DNA of 64,000 nt from Stutzerimonas stutzeri (lineage in GTDB: Bacteria; Pseudomonadota; Gammaproteobacteria; Pseudomonadales; Pseudomonadaceae). A model generated the notes under the pieces. It was not told the origin of the DNA. It saw only the letters and a program-made list of their open reading frames with translations, and did no database searches. Positions 17,125-26,577 of the stretch are shown piece after piece. The stretch lies in the NCBI GenBank assembly GCA_002387205.1, contig DGLA01000004.1, forward strand, positions 30,101 through 94,100. Direction: 5' to 3'. Positions within the stretch are counted from its first letter, which is position 1; every line of letters begins with the position of its first letter. Position numbers and translations under genes: made by a program.

Positions 17125-18444
17125 TTACTGGTAGCGATAGAGCAGCATCGCGCCGGGCAACGCCCAGATCATGAACGCGCCGATCAGGCCAAGGGTCGCC
17201 GGCAGGATCAGCCACCAGATCTTGGGTGACATCGCATGCATGGGGCTGCGCCACTGCACCAGTGCCAGGCTGGTCGCGCATATCGTGGCTGCGAGCACTG
17301 CACCAGCGATGACGTCGGTCGGCCAGTGAACACCCAGATAGACCCGTGACAGGGCAATCGCAGTCGCCGGTAGCCCGGCAAGCAGCACCCATGCCAGGCG
17401 CAGGCGAGGCGGCTGGCCGCGCCCGGCGAGTACACCGAGCGTCAGGAAGAAGGCGAACGCTGCCGAGCTGTGACCGCTGGGGAAGCTGTAGCTGCTCAGG
17501 GGTTCGAGCAGGATTTCTGGCCTGATCCGGCCAAACAGGGCCTTGAGCGCTCCGTTGGCCAGTGCGGTGCCGAGCAGTGTGATGATTGCGAAGGTGGCAG
17601 CCCGCCGCTGCCTGGTTAGCAGCAGCAGGATGCCCAGTAATACGGCGGCCCATAGCTGGGTTTGAAAATCACCCGCTCGCGTGACGATGACCATGAAACG
17701 ATCGAAAACCGGGCTGCGCTCGCCTTGCACGACGGTCATCAGGCCTTCGTCGAACTCAACCAGATGGGGCCAGCCAAAGAACAGTCCGACCAGTGCGGCG
17801 GCGCAAAGGCCGGCTGCTACCGGTGTGACCCAGCGCAGCTGATGCAGGCTGCTGTGGATGACGCCGCCGATCATCAGCACAAGTGCGCCGATAACGATAG
17901 CGGCTTCGCCCCAGAACCCCTCCGGCAGCGGCAGTCGAACAGCCGCACCGGTGGCCCAGCCCGGCAGCAGATAGGCCATCGACCACCCGGCTGCCGCAAC
18001 CAGGCTCACCAGCAGAAAGCGCCCGAACGGCATGTCCAGCATGCCCGCCGTCAGCGGCAGCATCGGACGTAGCGGGCCGATGAAGCGGCCAACGAGGAGA
18101 CTGGCGATTCCGTAGCGATCGAAATAGACCTCGGCACGTGACAGCCATTCCGGGTGTCGTCGCAATGCGCGCAGATTGCGGATGTTCTGGTGGTACCGCC
18201 TTCCCAGGCCATAGGAGAGCAAATCGCCGAGGAGCCCGCCGGCATAGCCGAGCAGAAGCGTCTCGCCCAGCGTCAGCACGCCGCTACCGGCGAGTACGGC
18301 GATGGCGAACACCATGACGGTGCCTGGCATCACCAGCCCGACCACGGCCAGGCACTCCAGGCAGGCCACCAGGAAAAGGCTGAGCCCGAGCCATTGAGGA
18401 TGGGCGGCGAGCCAGCCGGTAAGTATGGTGAGCCATTCGGGCAT
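17125..18444 (-). CDS. Fused DedA family / PAP2 phosphatase membrane protein
   Basis: A 439-residue inner-membrane fusion. The first ~200 residues are a DedA (SNARE-associated/VTT) domain, with GLVMPGTVMVFAIAVLAGSG and RYGIASLLVGRFIGPLRPMLPLTAGM. The second half is a PAP2 lipid phosphatase with the three motifs KALFGRIRP, YSFPSGHSSAAF and SRVYLGVHWPTDVIAG. It probably dephosphorylates a lipid pyrophosphate or phosphatidate while the DedA part moves lipid across the membrane; this architecture is widespread in Pseudomonas. The start MPEWLTILTG is preferred over one 22 residues upstream. It converges on the Lon-N gene. Confidence 0.88.
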   Translation of the reverse strand: MPEWLTILTGWLAAHPQWLGLSLFLVACLECLAVVGLVMPGTVMVFAIAVLAGSGVLTLGETLLLGYAGGLLGDLLSYGLGRRYHQNIRNLRALRRHPEWLSRAEVYFDRYGIASLLVGRFIGPLRPMLPLTAGMLDMPFGRFLLVSLVAAAGWSMAYLLPGWATGAAVRLPLPEGFWGEAAIVIGALVLMIGGVIHSSLHQLRWVTPVAAGLCAAALVGLFFGWPHLVEFDEGLMTVVQGERSPVFDRFMVIVTRAGDFQTQLWAAVLLGILLLLTRQRRAATFAIITLLGTALANGALKALFGRIRPEILLEPLSSYSFPSGHSSAAFAFFLTLGVLAGRGQPPRLRLAWVLLAGLPATAIALSRVYLGVHWPTDVIAGAVLAATICATSLALVQWRSPMHAMSPKIWWLILPATLGLIGAFMIWALPGAMLLYRYQ

Positions 18445-18627
18445 GCGTTTTTCCTTGAATCGAGACGGTTTCGACCCGTTTGCTGGTGGCTGGGTTTCAC
18501 CCCCGGCCATGAAAGCGGCCGGCGCAATTGCGACAGGATATCGACTCGCCCAGCCTGAATGCGCGCCTGGCAGCTGCGCTTTGCAGCCATTCGCCGGGCG
18601 CCGCTGTGCGTGAGCCTCATGGCTGGC

Positions 18628-18633
18628 TATAAT
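18628..18633 (+). promoter_or_regulatory. -10 box of the proA promoter
   Basis: A perfect TATAAT, 36 bp before the proA ATG, in a region otherwise rich in G and C. No convincing -35 hexamer is seen at 16-18 bp upstream, so the promoter may depend on an activator or on other contacts. Confidence 0.5.
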
Positions 18634-18668
18634 CCGCGGCTTTCCCTTCCGTCAGGCCAGTCCAGACC

Positions 18669-19934
18669 ATGACCGAGTCCGTACAGGATTACATGACCCG
18701 CCTTGGTCGCGCTGCGCGCGAGGCCTCGCGGGTGCTTGCCCGCGCCGCCACGGCGCAGAAGAACCGCGCGCTGCAGGCTGCGGCGGCTGCGCTCGACGCC
18801 GCCCGCGGCGAGCTGGCTGAGGCCAACCAGCAGGACCTGGCCGCCGGGCGCGCCAACGGCCTGGACGAGGCGATGCTCGATCGTCTGGCGCTGACGCCGG
18901 CCCGCATTGACGACATGATCGAAGGTCTGCGTCAGGTAGCGACGCTGCCTGACCCCATCGGTGAAATCCGCGACATGCGTTATCTGCCGTCGGGCATCCA
19001 GGTCGGCAAGATGCGCGTGCCGCTGGGCGTGGTCGGCATCATCTATGAATCCCGGCCGAACGTGACCATCGATGCGGCCAGCCTGTGCCTCAAGTCTGGC
19101 AACGCCACCATCCTGCGCGGCGGTTCGGAAGCCATCCATTCGAATCAGGCCATTGCCCGCTGCATTCAGCTGGGGCTGGCCGAGGCCGGGTTGCCGGCGG
19201 CGGCGGTGCAGGTGGTCGAGACAACCGATCGGGCTGCCGTTGGCGCATTGATCACCATGCCGGAATATGTCGACGTCATCGTGCCGCGCGGCGGAAAAGG
19301 GCTGATCGAGCGCATCAGTCGCGATGCCCGGGTGCCGGTGATCAAGCATCTGGATGGGATCTGCCACGTCTATATCGACCGCGCCGCTGATCTCGACAAG
19401 GCGATTCGCGTCGCCGATAACGCCAAGACCCAGCGTTATGCACCGTGCAACACCATGGAGACGCTTCTGGTGCACGAGTCGATCGCCGACCGTGTACTGC
19501 CACCGCTGGCGGCCATCTATCGCGACAAGGGGGTGGAGCTTCGCGGCTGTCCGCGCACCCGCGCCTTGCTTGGAGACGCAGTTCTCGAAGCCTCCGAGCA
19601 GGACTGGGCGACCGAATACAACGCACCGATCCTGTCCATTCGTGTGGTCGACTCGCTCGATGAGGCGATCGAGCACATCAATCGCTACGGATCGCAGCAC
19701 ACCGACGCGATCGTCACGGAAAACTTCACCGATGCGCGGCGCTTCATCACTGAAGTGGATTCGGCGTCGGTGATGGTCAATGCTTCCACCCGTTTCGCCG
19801 ACGGCTTCGAGTACGGCCTGGGTGCGGAGATCGGCATTTCCACCGACAAGCTGCATGCCCGCGGCCCGGTTGGCCTCGAAGGCCTCACCAGCGAGAAGTA
19901 TGTGGTGTTCGGCGACGGCCACGTACGTACCTGA
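18669..19934 (+). CDS. proA: Gamma-glutamyl phosphate reductase
   Basis: A 421-residue enzyme of proline biosynthesis that reduces gamma-glutamyl phosphate with NADPH to glutamate semialdehyde. It has the ALDH-like fold. The catalytic cysteine is in QRYAPCNTMETLL near residue 258. Other hallmarks are PLGVVGIIYESRPNVT, LRGGSEAIHSN and VPRGGKGLIERI. It is the first gene of a long rightward cluster; the stop overlaps the nadD start by one base (TGATG). Confidence 0.97.
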   Translation: MTESVQDYMTRLGRAAREASRVLARAATAQKNRALQAAAAALDAARGELAEANQQDLAAGRANGLDEAMLDRLALTPARIDDMIEGLRQVATLPDPIGEIRDMRYLPSGIQVGKMRVPLGVVGIIYESRPNVTIDAASLCLKSGNATILRGGSEAIHSNQAIARCIQLGLAEAGLPAAAVQVVETTDRAAVGALITMPEYVDVIVPRGGKGLIERISRDARVPVIKHLDGICHVYIDRAADLDKAIRVADNAKTQRYAPCNTMETLLVHESIADRVLPPLAAIYRDKGVELRGCPRTRALLGDAVLEASEQDWATEYNAPILSIRVVDSLDEAIEHINRYGSQHTDAIVTENFTDARRFITEVDSASVMVNASTRFADGFEYGLGAEIGISTDKLHARGPVGLEGLTSEKYVVFGDGHVRT

Positions 19935-20593
19935 TGATCTCGACTCCAGCGCCACAGCGTATCGGCATACTGGGCGGCACCTTCGATCCGGTGCACATCG
20001 GCCATCTGCGGGGTGCGCTGGAAGTCGCCGAAATGTTCGGGCTCGATGAGGTGCGGCTGGTGCCGAATTTCCGTCCGCCGCACCGTGAGACGCCAAACAG
20101 CTCTGCGCAGCATCGCCTGGCCATGGTGCGTCTGGCGGTAGACGATCTGCCGCTGCTGGCCGTCGATGCCCGCGAGCTGGAACGGGACGAACCGTCGTAC
20201 ACCATCGACACGCTGGAGTCGTTGCGCAGCGAGCTGGCTGCCGATGACCAGCTGTTTCTGATCCTTGGCTGGGATGCCTTTTGTGGATTGCCCGGTTGGC
20301 ACCGCTGGGATGAGCTGCTCGAGCATTGTCACGTGCTTGTCATGCAGCGTCCCGATGCCGACAGCGAAGCGCCCGAAGCCCTCCGCGATCTGCTTGCGGC
20401 GCGCAGCGTGAGCGATCCGCAGGCACTGACCGGCAGTGGCGGGCAGATTTCATTCGTCTGGCAGGCACCTCTCGGGGTGTCGGCGACGCGGATTCGTCAA
20501 TTTCTGGCCAGCGGCCGGTCGGTCCGTTTTCTGGTCCCCGACTCCGTACTGGCTTATATCAACGCGCACGGACTCTACCGGGCGTCGAACTGA
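19934..20593 (+). CDS. nadD: Nicotinate-nucleotide adenylyltransferase
   Basis: A 219-residue enzyme joining nicotinate mononucleotide and ATP to deamido-NAD. The nucleotidyltransferase motif GGTFDPVHIGHLR is near residues 15-27, and the C-terminal SATRIRQFLASGRSV motif follows. LVPNFRPPHR contributes to substrate binding. It is coupled to proA by a 1-bp overlap and followed 14 bp later by rsfS, the usual order in Pseudomonas. Confidence 0.96.
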   Translation: MISTPAPQRIGILGGTFDPVHIGHLRGALEVAEMFGLDEVRLVPNFRPPHRETPNSSAQHRLAMVRLAVDDLPLLAVDARELERDEPSYTIDTLESLRSELAADDQLFLILGWDAFCGLPGWHRWDELLEHCHVLVMQRPDADSEAPEALRDLLAARSVSDPQALTGSGGQISFVWQAPLGVSATRIRQFLASGRSVRFLVPDSVLAYINAHGLYRASN

Positions 20594-20607
20594 GGTTGTT
20601 TCAAGTT

Positions 20608-20967
20608 ATGCAAAACGATTCTTTGGTCCAGCTGGCCGTCAGCGCCCTGGAAGACCTGAAAGGCGCCGACATCACCACCATCGATGTGCGCGGCAAGACC
20701 AGCGTCACCGATTTCATGGTCATTGCCAGCGGTACCTCGAGCCGTCACGTCAAGTCCCTGGCCGACAACGTGCTGGAAAAGGTCAAGGAGCAGGGCGTCC
20801 GCCCGCTTGGCAGTGAAGGGCTGGACGGCGGTGAATGGGCGCTGCTGGATCTTGGTGATGTCGTGGTTCACGTCATGCAGGTGCCGACCCGCCAGTTCTA
20901 CGACCTCGAGCGTCTCTGGCAGGGTGCCGAGCAGAGCCGCGCGCAGCACGCAGGCGAGCAGGAATAG
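20608..20967 (+). CDS. rsfS: Ribosomal silencing factor RsfS
   Basis: A 119-residue protein that binds ribosomal protein L14 and blocks joining of the 50S and 30S subunits when nutrients are scarce. Family segments: ADITTIDVRGKTSVTDFMVIASGTSSRH, EGLDGGEWALLDLGDVVVHVM and FYDLERLW. The start at 20608 (MQNDSLVQLA) gives the family length; longer frames extend back into nadD. It is followed by rlmH after 7 bp. Confidence 0.95.
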   Translation: MQNDSLVQLAVSALEDLKGADITTIDVRGKTSVTDFMVIASGTSSRHVKSLADNVLEKVKEQGVRPLGSEGLDGGEWALLDLGDVVVHVMQVPTRQFYDLERLWQGAEQSRAQHAGEQE

Positions 20968-20974
20968 TCGATCC

Positions 20975-21442
20975 GTGCGGATCAAGCTGATCGCGGTGGG
21001 CTCGAAGATGCCCCGCTGGGTAGAAGACGGCTGGCATGAATATGCCAAGCGCCTGCCGTCCGAGCTGCCTCTGGAGCTTCACGAAATATCCCTAAACACT
21101 CGGGGCAAGAATGCCGACGTGGCGCGGTTGATTCGCCAGGAGGGCGAGGCCATGCTGGCGAAGGTGCAGCCCGGGGAGCGTATCGTCACCCTGGAAGTGA
21201 CGGGGCGCCCCTGGAGCACTGAGCAGCTGGCCGCCGAACTGGAGCGTTGGCGGCTCGATGCGCGTAACGTCAATCTGATGGTGGGCGGGCCGGAAGGTCT
21301 GGCCCCCGAGGTCTGCGCGCGCAGCGAGCAGCGCTGGTCGCTGTCGCCGCTGACTTTGCCGCATCCCCTCGTGCGTATTCTCATCGGCGAGCAGATCTAT
21401 CGCGCCTGGACCTTGTTGTCCGGCCATCCATATCACAAGTAG
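20975..21442 (+). CDS. rlmH: 23S rRNA pseudouridine-1915 N3-methyltransferase RlmH
   Basis: A 155-residue SPOUT methyltransferase that modifies pseudouridine 1915 in helix 69 of 23S rRNA. The knotted SAM site is in MVGGPEGLAPEV (about 101-112), and the C terminus LIGEQIYRAWTLLSGHPYHK is characteristic. The start is a GTG (VRIKLIAVGSK), chosen because it gives exactly the family length; ATG-initiated frames begin inside rsfS. It lies between rsfS and mrdA as in other proteobacteria. Confidence 0.95.
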   Translation: MRIKLIAVGSKMPRWVEDGWHEYAKRLPSELPLELHEISLNTRGKNADVARLIRQEGEAMLAKVQPGERIVTLEVTGRPWSTEQLAAELERWRLDARNVNLMVGGPEGLAPEVCARSEQRWSLSPLTLPHPLVRILIGEQIYRAWTLLSGHPYHK

Positions 21443-21458
21443 TACAGCCGAACCCACG

Positions 21459-23348
21459 ATGTCCCAGCCGATCCCCCTCAAGGACCACGAAAAAGATGCC
21501 CGTCTGGTGCGTCAGCGTGTGCTCGTGGGCGGGGCACTGGTTCTGTTGCTGATCGGTGTGCTGATTGCACGGCTTTACTACCTGCAGGTGGTGCAGTACG
21601 AGCATCACTCGACCCTGTCGGAAAACAACCGGGTCCACGTCCAGCCGATCCCGCCCAATCGTGGCCTGATCTTCGATCGCAACGGCATCATCATCGCCGA
21701 CAACCGGCCCAGCTTCAGCTTGACCGTGACCCGGGAGCGGGCCGGTGACTGGCGCAAGACGCTTGATACCGTGGTCGAGGTGCTGGGGCTTACGGCGGAA
21801 GAGCGGGAATTGTTCGAGAAGCGCGTACTGCAAGGGCGGCGGCCATTCGAACCGGTGCCGATCATGTACGAGCTGTCCGAAGAGCAGATCGCCCGCATCG
21901 CGGTGGACCAGTTCCGCCTGCCCGGCGTCGAGGTCGCCGCTCAGCTCGTTCGACACTACCCCGAGGGCGAGCATTTTGCTCACTCGGTCGGCTACGTCGG
22001 CAGGATCAACGAGGCCGAGCTCAAACAGCTCGATCCGGTGAATTACAGCGGCACCCACCATATCGGCAAGACGGGTATCGAGCGTTTCTATGAAGATTCG
22101 CTGCACGGCCAGGTGGGGTACGAGGAGGTTGAAACCAATGCGCGCGGACGGGTGTTGCGCGTGCTCAAGCGCACCGACCCGATCCCGGGGAAAGATCTGA
22201 CGCTGACTCTCGATCTGCGGTTGCAGCAAGCCGCCGAAGCAGCCCTGGCGGGGCGTCGCGGTGCGATTGTGGCGCTGCAGCCGGCAACCGGTGAGGTGTT
22301 GGCCATGGTCAGCCAGCCGAGCTTCGATCCCAACCTGTTCGTCACCGGAATCAGCTTCAAGGCCTACGGCGAGCTGCGCGATTCCATCGATCGACCGCTG
22401 TTCAACCGTGTCTTGCGTGGCTTGTATCCGCCGGGTTCGACGATCAAGCCGATGATGGCGGTAGCTGGCCTGGACACCGGCGTGGTCACCGAAAACAGTC
22501 GCGTTTTCGACCCGGGCTTCTTCCAGTTGCCCAACGTCAAGCACAAGTACCGCAACTGGAATCGCGGCGGCGATGGCTGGGTGGACCTGGAAACGGCGAT
22601 CATGCGATCCAATGACACCTATTTCTACGATCTGGCACACAAGATGGGCATCGACCGCATGCACGACTACATGAGTCGCTTCGGCATCGGTCAGCGCGTG
22701 TCCCTGGATATGTTCGAGGAAACCGCCGGCCTGATGCCTTCGCGGGACTGGAAACGGGCGCGCTACCGTCAGCCGTGGTATCCCGGCGAAACGGTCATTC
22801 TCGGTATCGGTCAGGGCTACATGCAGACCACCCCTCTGCAGCTGGCCCAGGCCACTGCCCTCATGGCCAACCATGGCAAGTGGATCAGGCCGCACCTGGC
22901 CAGGCGCATCGAAGGCGAGTTGCCCGTGGATCCCGAGCCGATGCCTGATATCCAGCTGCGCGATCCGCGCTACTGGGACGCCTCCATCAACGGCATGGTG
23001 CAGGTACTGCATGGCGCTCGTGGCACGGCAAAGAAGGTCGGCGACACCGCGACCTATCGTATTGCCGGCAAGAGCGGTACCGCACAGGTCGTGGCCATCA
23101 AGCAGGGCGAGCGCTATGACAGTGGCAAGCTCGCCGAGCGCCACCGCGACCACGCCCTGTTTGTCGCCTTCGCACCGGTTCACAACCCGCAGATCGCGGT
23201 AGCGGTCATGGTCGAGAATGGCGAATCCGGTTCTGGCGTAGCGGCGCCGGTGGCCAAGCAGGTCATGGACGCCTGGCTGCTCAATGAAGAGGGACAGCTC
23301 AAGGCCGAGTACGCGCCGACCCTCAGTGCTACGGCAGCTGCGCCATGA
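21459..23348 (+). CDS. mrdA: Penicillin-binding protein 2, elongation transpeptidase
   Basis: A 629-residue class B PBP of the Rod complex that cross-links peptidoglycan during cell elongation. It has one N-terminal membrane helix (about 24-44), a pedestal domain (about 60-240) and a transpeptidase domain. Active-site motifs: GSTIKP (SxxK, about residue 328), SND (about 384) and KSGTAQ (about 542). The last codons overlap the rodA start (ATGA), so PBP2 and its partner polymerase RodA are translated together. It is a beta-lactam target (mecillinam-type). Very long antisense frames here are a composition effect. Confidence 0.97.
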   Translation: MSQPIPLKDHEKDARLVRQRVLVGGALVLLLIGVLIARLYYLQVVQYEHHSTLSENNRVHVQPIPPNRGLIFDRNGIIIADNRPSFSLTVTRERAGDWRKTLDTVVEVLGLTAEERELFEKRVLQGRRPFEPVPIMYELSEEQIARIAVDQFRLPGVEVAAQLVRHYPEGEHFAHSVGYVGRINEAELKQLDPVNYSGTHHIGKTGIERFYEDSLHGQVGYEEVETNARGRVLRVLKRTDPIPGKDLTLTLDLRLQQAAEAALAGRRGAIVALQPATGEVLAMVSQPSFDPNLFVTGISFKAYGELRDSIDRPLFNRVLRGLYPPGSTIKPMMAVAGLDTGVVTENSRVFDPGFFQLPNVKHKYRNWNRGGDGWVDLETAIMRSNDTYFYDLAHKMGIDRMHDYMSRFGIGQRVSLDMFEETAGLMPSRDWKRARYRQPWYPGETVILGIGQGYMQTTPLQLAQATALMANHGKWIRPHLARRIEGELPVDPEPMPDIQLRDPRYWDASINGMVQVLHGARGTAKKVGDTATYRIAGKSGTAQVVAIKQGERYDSGKLAERHRDHALFVAFAPVHNPQIAVAVMVENGESGSGVAAPVAKQVMDAWLLNEEGQLKAEYAPTLSATAAAP

Positions 23349-24490
23349 GCGGAACCTTCGATCGCACCCTTTCGACCACGGACGTGATGCGTCGCCGCGC
23401 CACGTTGCTGCAACGCATGCACATCGATGGCGTACTGCTGTTGCTGTTGCTGTTGCTTGCCGCTGGCAGCCTGTTCATCCTGTACTCGGCTGGTGGCAAG
23501 AACTGGGACCTGCTGATCAAGCAGGCCACCTCCTACGGTATCGGCCTGGCGGCCATGCTTTTTATCGCTCAGCTGGAGCCGAGATTCATGGCGCGCTGGG
23601 TTGCGCTCGGCTATTTGCTGGTCGTGGGGCTGTTGCTGGCTGTCGAATTCGTCGGTTACACGGCGATGGGGGCAACCCGCTGGATCAATATTCCTGGGGT
23701 GATTCGCTTCCAGCCATCGGAATTCATGAAGATCATCATGCCGATGACCATTGCCTGGTACCTGTCTGCCCGTGCATTGCCGCCCAGTCTCAAGCACACG
23801 GCGATCAGCCTGGCCCTGATCGTGGTGCCCTTTGTGCTGATCCTCAAACAGCCTGATCTGGGCACCTCGCTCCTGGTGCTGGTGTCCGGCGCGTTCGTGC
23901 TGTTCATCGCCGGCTTGCGCTGGCGCTGGGTGCTGGGCGCGATTGCGGCCCTGGTGCCGGTAGCGGTGGCCATGTGGTACTTCGTTCTGCACGACTACCA
24001 GAAGCAGCGAGTGCACACCTTTCTTGACCCGGAAAGCGATCCGCTGGGCACCGGCTGGAACATCATCCAGTCCAAGGCCGCAATCGGATCGGGTGGAGTC
24101 TTCGGCAAGGGTTGGCTGATGGGTACCCAGTCACACCTGGATTTTTTGCCGGAAAGCCATACGGACTTTATCATTGCGGTCCTGGCCGAGGAGTTCGGGC
24201 TGGTAGGTGTCTGCCTGCTGCTACTGATCTACCTGCTGCTGATAACCCGCGGCCTGATGATTACCGCCCAGGCGCAAACCCTGTTCGGCAAGCTGCTGGC
24301 AGGTGCGCTGACCATGACGTTCTTTGTGTATGTTTTCATCAATATCGGTATGGTCAGCGGGTTGTTGCCGGTGGTGGGAGTGCCGTTGCCCTTTATCAGT
24401 TTTGGTGGAACTTCGTTGGTGACCCTACTGTCAGGGTTCGGGGTTTTGATGTCGATCCACACCCATCGCAAGTGGATCGCGCAGGTTTGA
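23345..24490 (+). CDS. rodA: Rod-shape SEDS peptidoglycan polymerase RodA
   Basis: A 381-residue SEDS glycosyltransferase with about ten membrane helices that polymerises lipid II into glycan strands with PBP2. Signature segments: RWINIPGVIRFQPSEFMKI, LKQPDLGTSLLVL (with the catalytically important aspartate of SEDS proteins), FLPESHTDFIIAVLAEEFG and PLPFISFGGTSLVTLL. Its start overlaps mrdA, and the next gene, sltB1, begins 5 bp after its stop. Confidence 0.97.
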   Translation: MSGTFDRTLSTTDVMRRRATLLQRMHIDGVLLLLLLLLAAGSLFILYSAGGKNWDLLIKQATSYGIGLAAMLFIAQLEPRFMARWVALGYLLVVGLLLAVEFVGYTAMGATRWINIPGVIRFQPSEFMKIIMPMTIAWYLSARALPPSLKHTAISLALIVVPFVLILKQPDLGTSLLVLVSGAFVLFIAGLRWRWVLGAIAALVPVAVAMWYFVLHDYQKQRVHTFLDPESDPLGTGWNIIQSKAAIGSGGVFGKGWLMGTQSHLDFLPESHTDFIIAVLAEEFGLVGVCLLLLIYLLLITRGLMITAQAQTLFGKLLAGALTMTFFVYVFINIGMVSGLLPVVGVPLPFISFGGTSLVTLLSGFGVLMSIHTHRKWIAQV

Positions 24491-24495
24491 CTAGA

Positions 24496-25515
24496 GTGAA
24501 TTTCTTGAATCCATTAAGGCGTGGCTGGTTGGCTCGGGTGTTCCTCGGAGCGGGGCTGTGCAGTGCTTTCGGCGGTGCTTCGCTGGTGCAGGCGGCCGAT
24601 TACGAAGGCGAGAAAGTGGCTGAGTTCATCCGCGAGATGACCCATGACTACGGCTTCGCCAGTGAGCAGCTGGTCGACCTTTTGGCCCAGGCGGAGCGCA
24701 AGCAGGCCATCCTTGACGCCATTTCAAGGCCGGCCGAGCGCGTCAAGCCGTGGAAGGAATACAGGCCGATCTTCATTACCGACTCGCGCATCGCCCAGGG
24801 CGTCGATTTCTGGCGCGAGAATGAGGCCGCGCTGCAGCGCGCCGAGGCTGAATTCGGCGTGCCCCCGGAGATCATCGTTGCCATCATTGGTGTCGAGACC
24901 TTCTACGGCCGCAACACCGGCAGCTACCGGGTAATCGATGCGCTTTCCACCCTGGGTTTCGATTATCCGCCCCGTCAACCCTTCTTCCGCCAGCAGCTCA
25001 AGGAGTTTCTCCTGCTGGCGCGTGAGGAGCAGGTCGATCCCCTCACGCTGACCGGCTCCTATGCCGGTGCGATGGGGCTTCCGCAGTTCATGCCGAGCAG
25101 TTTCCGCGCCTATGCGGTGGATTTCGACAGCGATGGCCACATCGATATCTGGAAGAATCCGGTCGATGCCATAGGCAGCGCTGCCAACTACTTCAAGCAA
25201 CATGGCTGGGTAACCAACGAACCGGTGGTGGCGAGAGCCAGGGTTAGCGGTGATCGTCATGCCGAGGGGCTGACGGAGGGCCTGGAGCCATTGAAGAACG
25301 CCGCGCAGCTGCGTGAGTTGGGATGGCAGACCGATGCGACCCTGCCTGACGATACAGCCGTCACCGCGTTTCGCCTGGAAGGCGCCGAAGGCGACGAGTT
25401 CTGGGTGGGGTTGCCCAATTTCTACGTCATCACCCGCTACAACCGCAGCGTCATGTACGCCATGGCTGTGCATCAGCTGGGCGAGAAGCTCGCCGCGGCA
25501 CGAGGCGCGCAATGA
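24496..25515 (+). CDS. sltB1: Lytic murein transglycosylase B, SltB1 type
   Basis: A 339-residue MltB-family (family 3) enzyme that cleaves the MurNAc-GlcNAc bond with formation of 1,6-anhydroMurNAc. The catalytic glutamate is in IGVETFYGRNTGSYR (about 134). Other hallmarks: GSYAGAMGLPQFMPSSF and DSDGHIDIWKNPVDAIGSAANYF. The N terminus has a signal-like hydrophobic segment ending LVQAADYEGE, with no lipobox cysteine, so it is a soluble periplasmic form. The GTG at 24496 fits the short gap after rodA. Its stop overlaps the rlpA start (ATGA). Confidence 0.92.
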   Translation: MNFLNPLRRGWLARVFLGAGLCSAFGGASLVQAADYEGEKVAEFIREMTHDYGFASEQLVDLLAQAERKQAILDAISRPAERVKPWKEYRPIFITDSRIAQGVDFWRENEAALQRAEAEFGVPPEIIVAIIGVETFYGRNTGSYRVIDALSTLGFDYPPRQPFFRQQLKEFLLLAREEQVDPLTLTGSYAGAMGLPQFMPSSFRAYAVDFDSDGHIDIWKNPVDAIGSAANYFKQHGWVTNEPVVARARVSGDRHAEGLTEGLEPLKNAAQLRELGWQTDATLPDDTAVTAFRLEGAEGDEFWVGLPNFYVITRYNRSVMYAMAVHQLGEKLAAARGAQ

Positions 25516-26504
25516 CCAGCAGGATGGGACGCCTCTTGGGGGTGACAGCTGTGATCGCGCTGGTTGCCGGTTGCTCGTCATCGCCCACGCCACACGCTCC
25601 TTCAGCGGCAAGCAGTCCGGCAAGCAGCGGGCCGGGAGATTATTCGCGCCCACACAAGGATGGCGCTCCTTGGTGGGACGTGGATGTGTCGAGCATTCCT
25701 GATGCAACGCCCACTCCGCATAACGGGCCGTTCAAGGCCAATCCGTATACGGTACTGGGCAAGACCTACTACCCCATGGGTGACGGGCGAAAATACAGGG
25801 AAACCGGTACCGCTTCCTGGTATGGCACCAAATTTCATGGGCAGCCTACCGCCAACGGCGAGAAGTACGACTTGTACGGGATGAGCGCTGCGCACAAGAC
25901 CCTGCCGCTGCCGAGCTACGTCAGGGTGACCAACCTCGACAACGGCAAGGCCGTGGTGCTGCGCGTCAACGACCGGGGGCCGTTCTACTCGGATCGGATC
26001 ATCGACCTGTCCTTCGCTGCGGCGAAGAAGCTGGGATATGCCGAAACCGGTACAGCGCGGGTAAAGGTCGAGGGTATCGACCCTGTGCAGTGGTGGGCCG
26101 ATCGCGGTCAGCCCGTACCCTTGGTGCTTGCACAGACCAAACAGGTCCCGAGCGCGCCCGCGCTCAAGGCCACGGCGCAGCCTGTCGAGAATTACACGCC
26201 GCCGCCAGCCCAGCATGCGGGAGCGACGGTGCCCCTGGAGATCGATCGCGGCAGCGCGGGCGCCGATGCGGGACTGTTTCTTCAGGTGGGCGCTTTTGCC
26301 AATCCCGATGCTGCTCAGCTGCTGCGTGACAAGCTCAGCAGCATGACCGCGGCGCCGGTATTCGTCAGTTCGGTCGTTCACCAGGAGCAGATCCTCCATC
26401 GGGTGCGCCTGGGGCCGCTCGAGTCGCAGGATCAGGCGGCACAACTCGAGCAGAGTGTGCGTCTGGCCAATCTGGGACAGCCGCGACGGGTGAGAGGCGA
26501 CTGA
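25512..26504 (+). CDS. rlpA: RlpA septal lipoprotein transglycosylase
   Basis: A 330-residue lipoprotein: signal with lipobox VAGC at about residues 18-21, then a double-psi beta-barrel (about 90-190; TASWYGTKFHGQPTANGEKYD, VLRVNDRGPFYSDRIIDLS) and a C-terminal SPOR domain (about 250-330, FLQVGAFANPDAAQLLRDKL). In P. aeruginosa RlpA cleaves glycan strands lacking stem peptides at the septum, and SPOR brings it there. The glutamate, histidine and aspartate expected in the barrel are present (NGEKYD, AAHKTLPLPSYV, NDRG). A low-complexity Ser/Ala/Pro linker follows the lipid anchor. Confidence 0.95.
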   Translation: MTSRMGRLLGVTAVIALVAGCSSSPTPHAPSAASSPASSGPGDYSRPHKDGAPWWDVDVSSIPDATPTPHNGPFKANPYTVLGKTYYPMGDGRKYRETGTASWYGTKFHGQPTANGEKYDLYGMSAAHKTLPLPSYVRVTNLDNGKAVVLRVNDRGPFYSDRIIDLSFAAAKKLGYAETGTARVKVEGIDPVQWWADRGQPVPLVLAQTKQVPSAPALKATAQPVENYTPPPAQHAGATVPLEIDRGSAGADAGLFLQVGAFANPDAAQLLRDKLSSMTAAPVFVSSVVHQEQILHRVRLGPLESQDQAAQLEQSVRLANLGQPRRVRGD

Positions 26505-26577
26505 TCGCCACGGAATCATCAGCTGGGCGCCGGCGCAACAACAAACGCTTTGCCAAACACCATCTTCCGAGAGTGCA

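Noticed and set aside
21381..23183. A 600-codon open frame antisense to mrdA
   Set aside because: It lies wholly over a clearly identified PBP2 gene, has no family motif, and is Gln/His/Arg-rich as antisense frames of GC-rich genes are.
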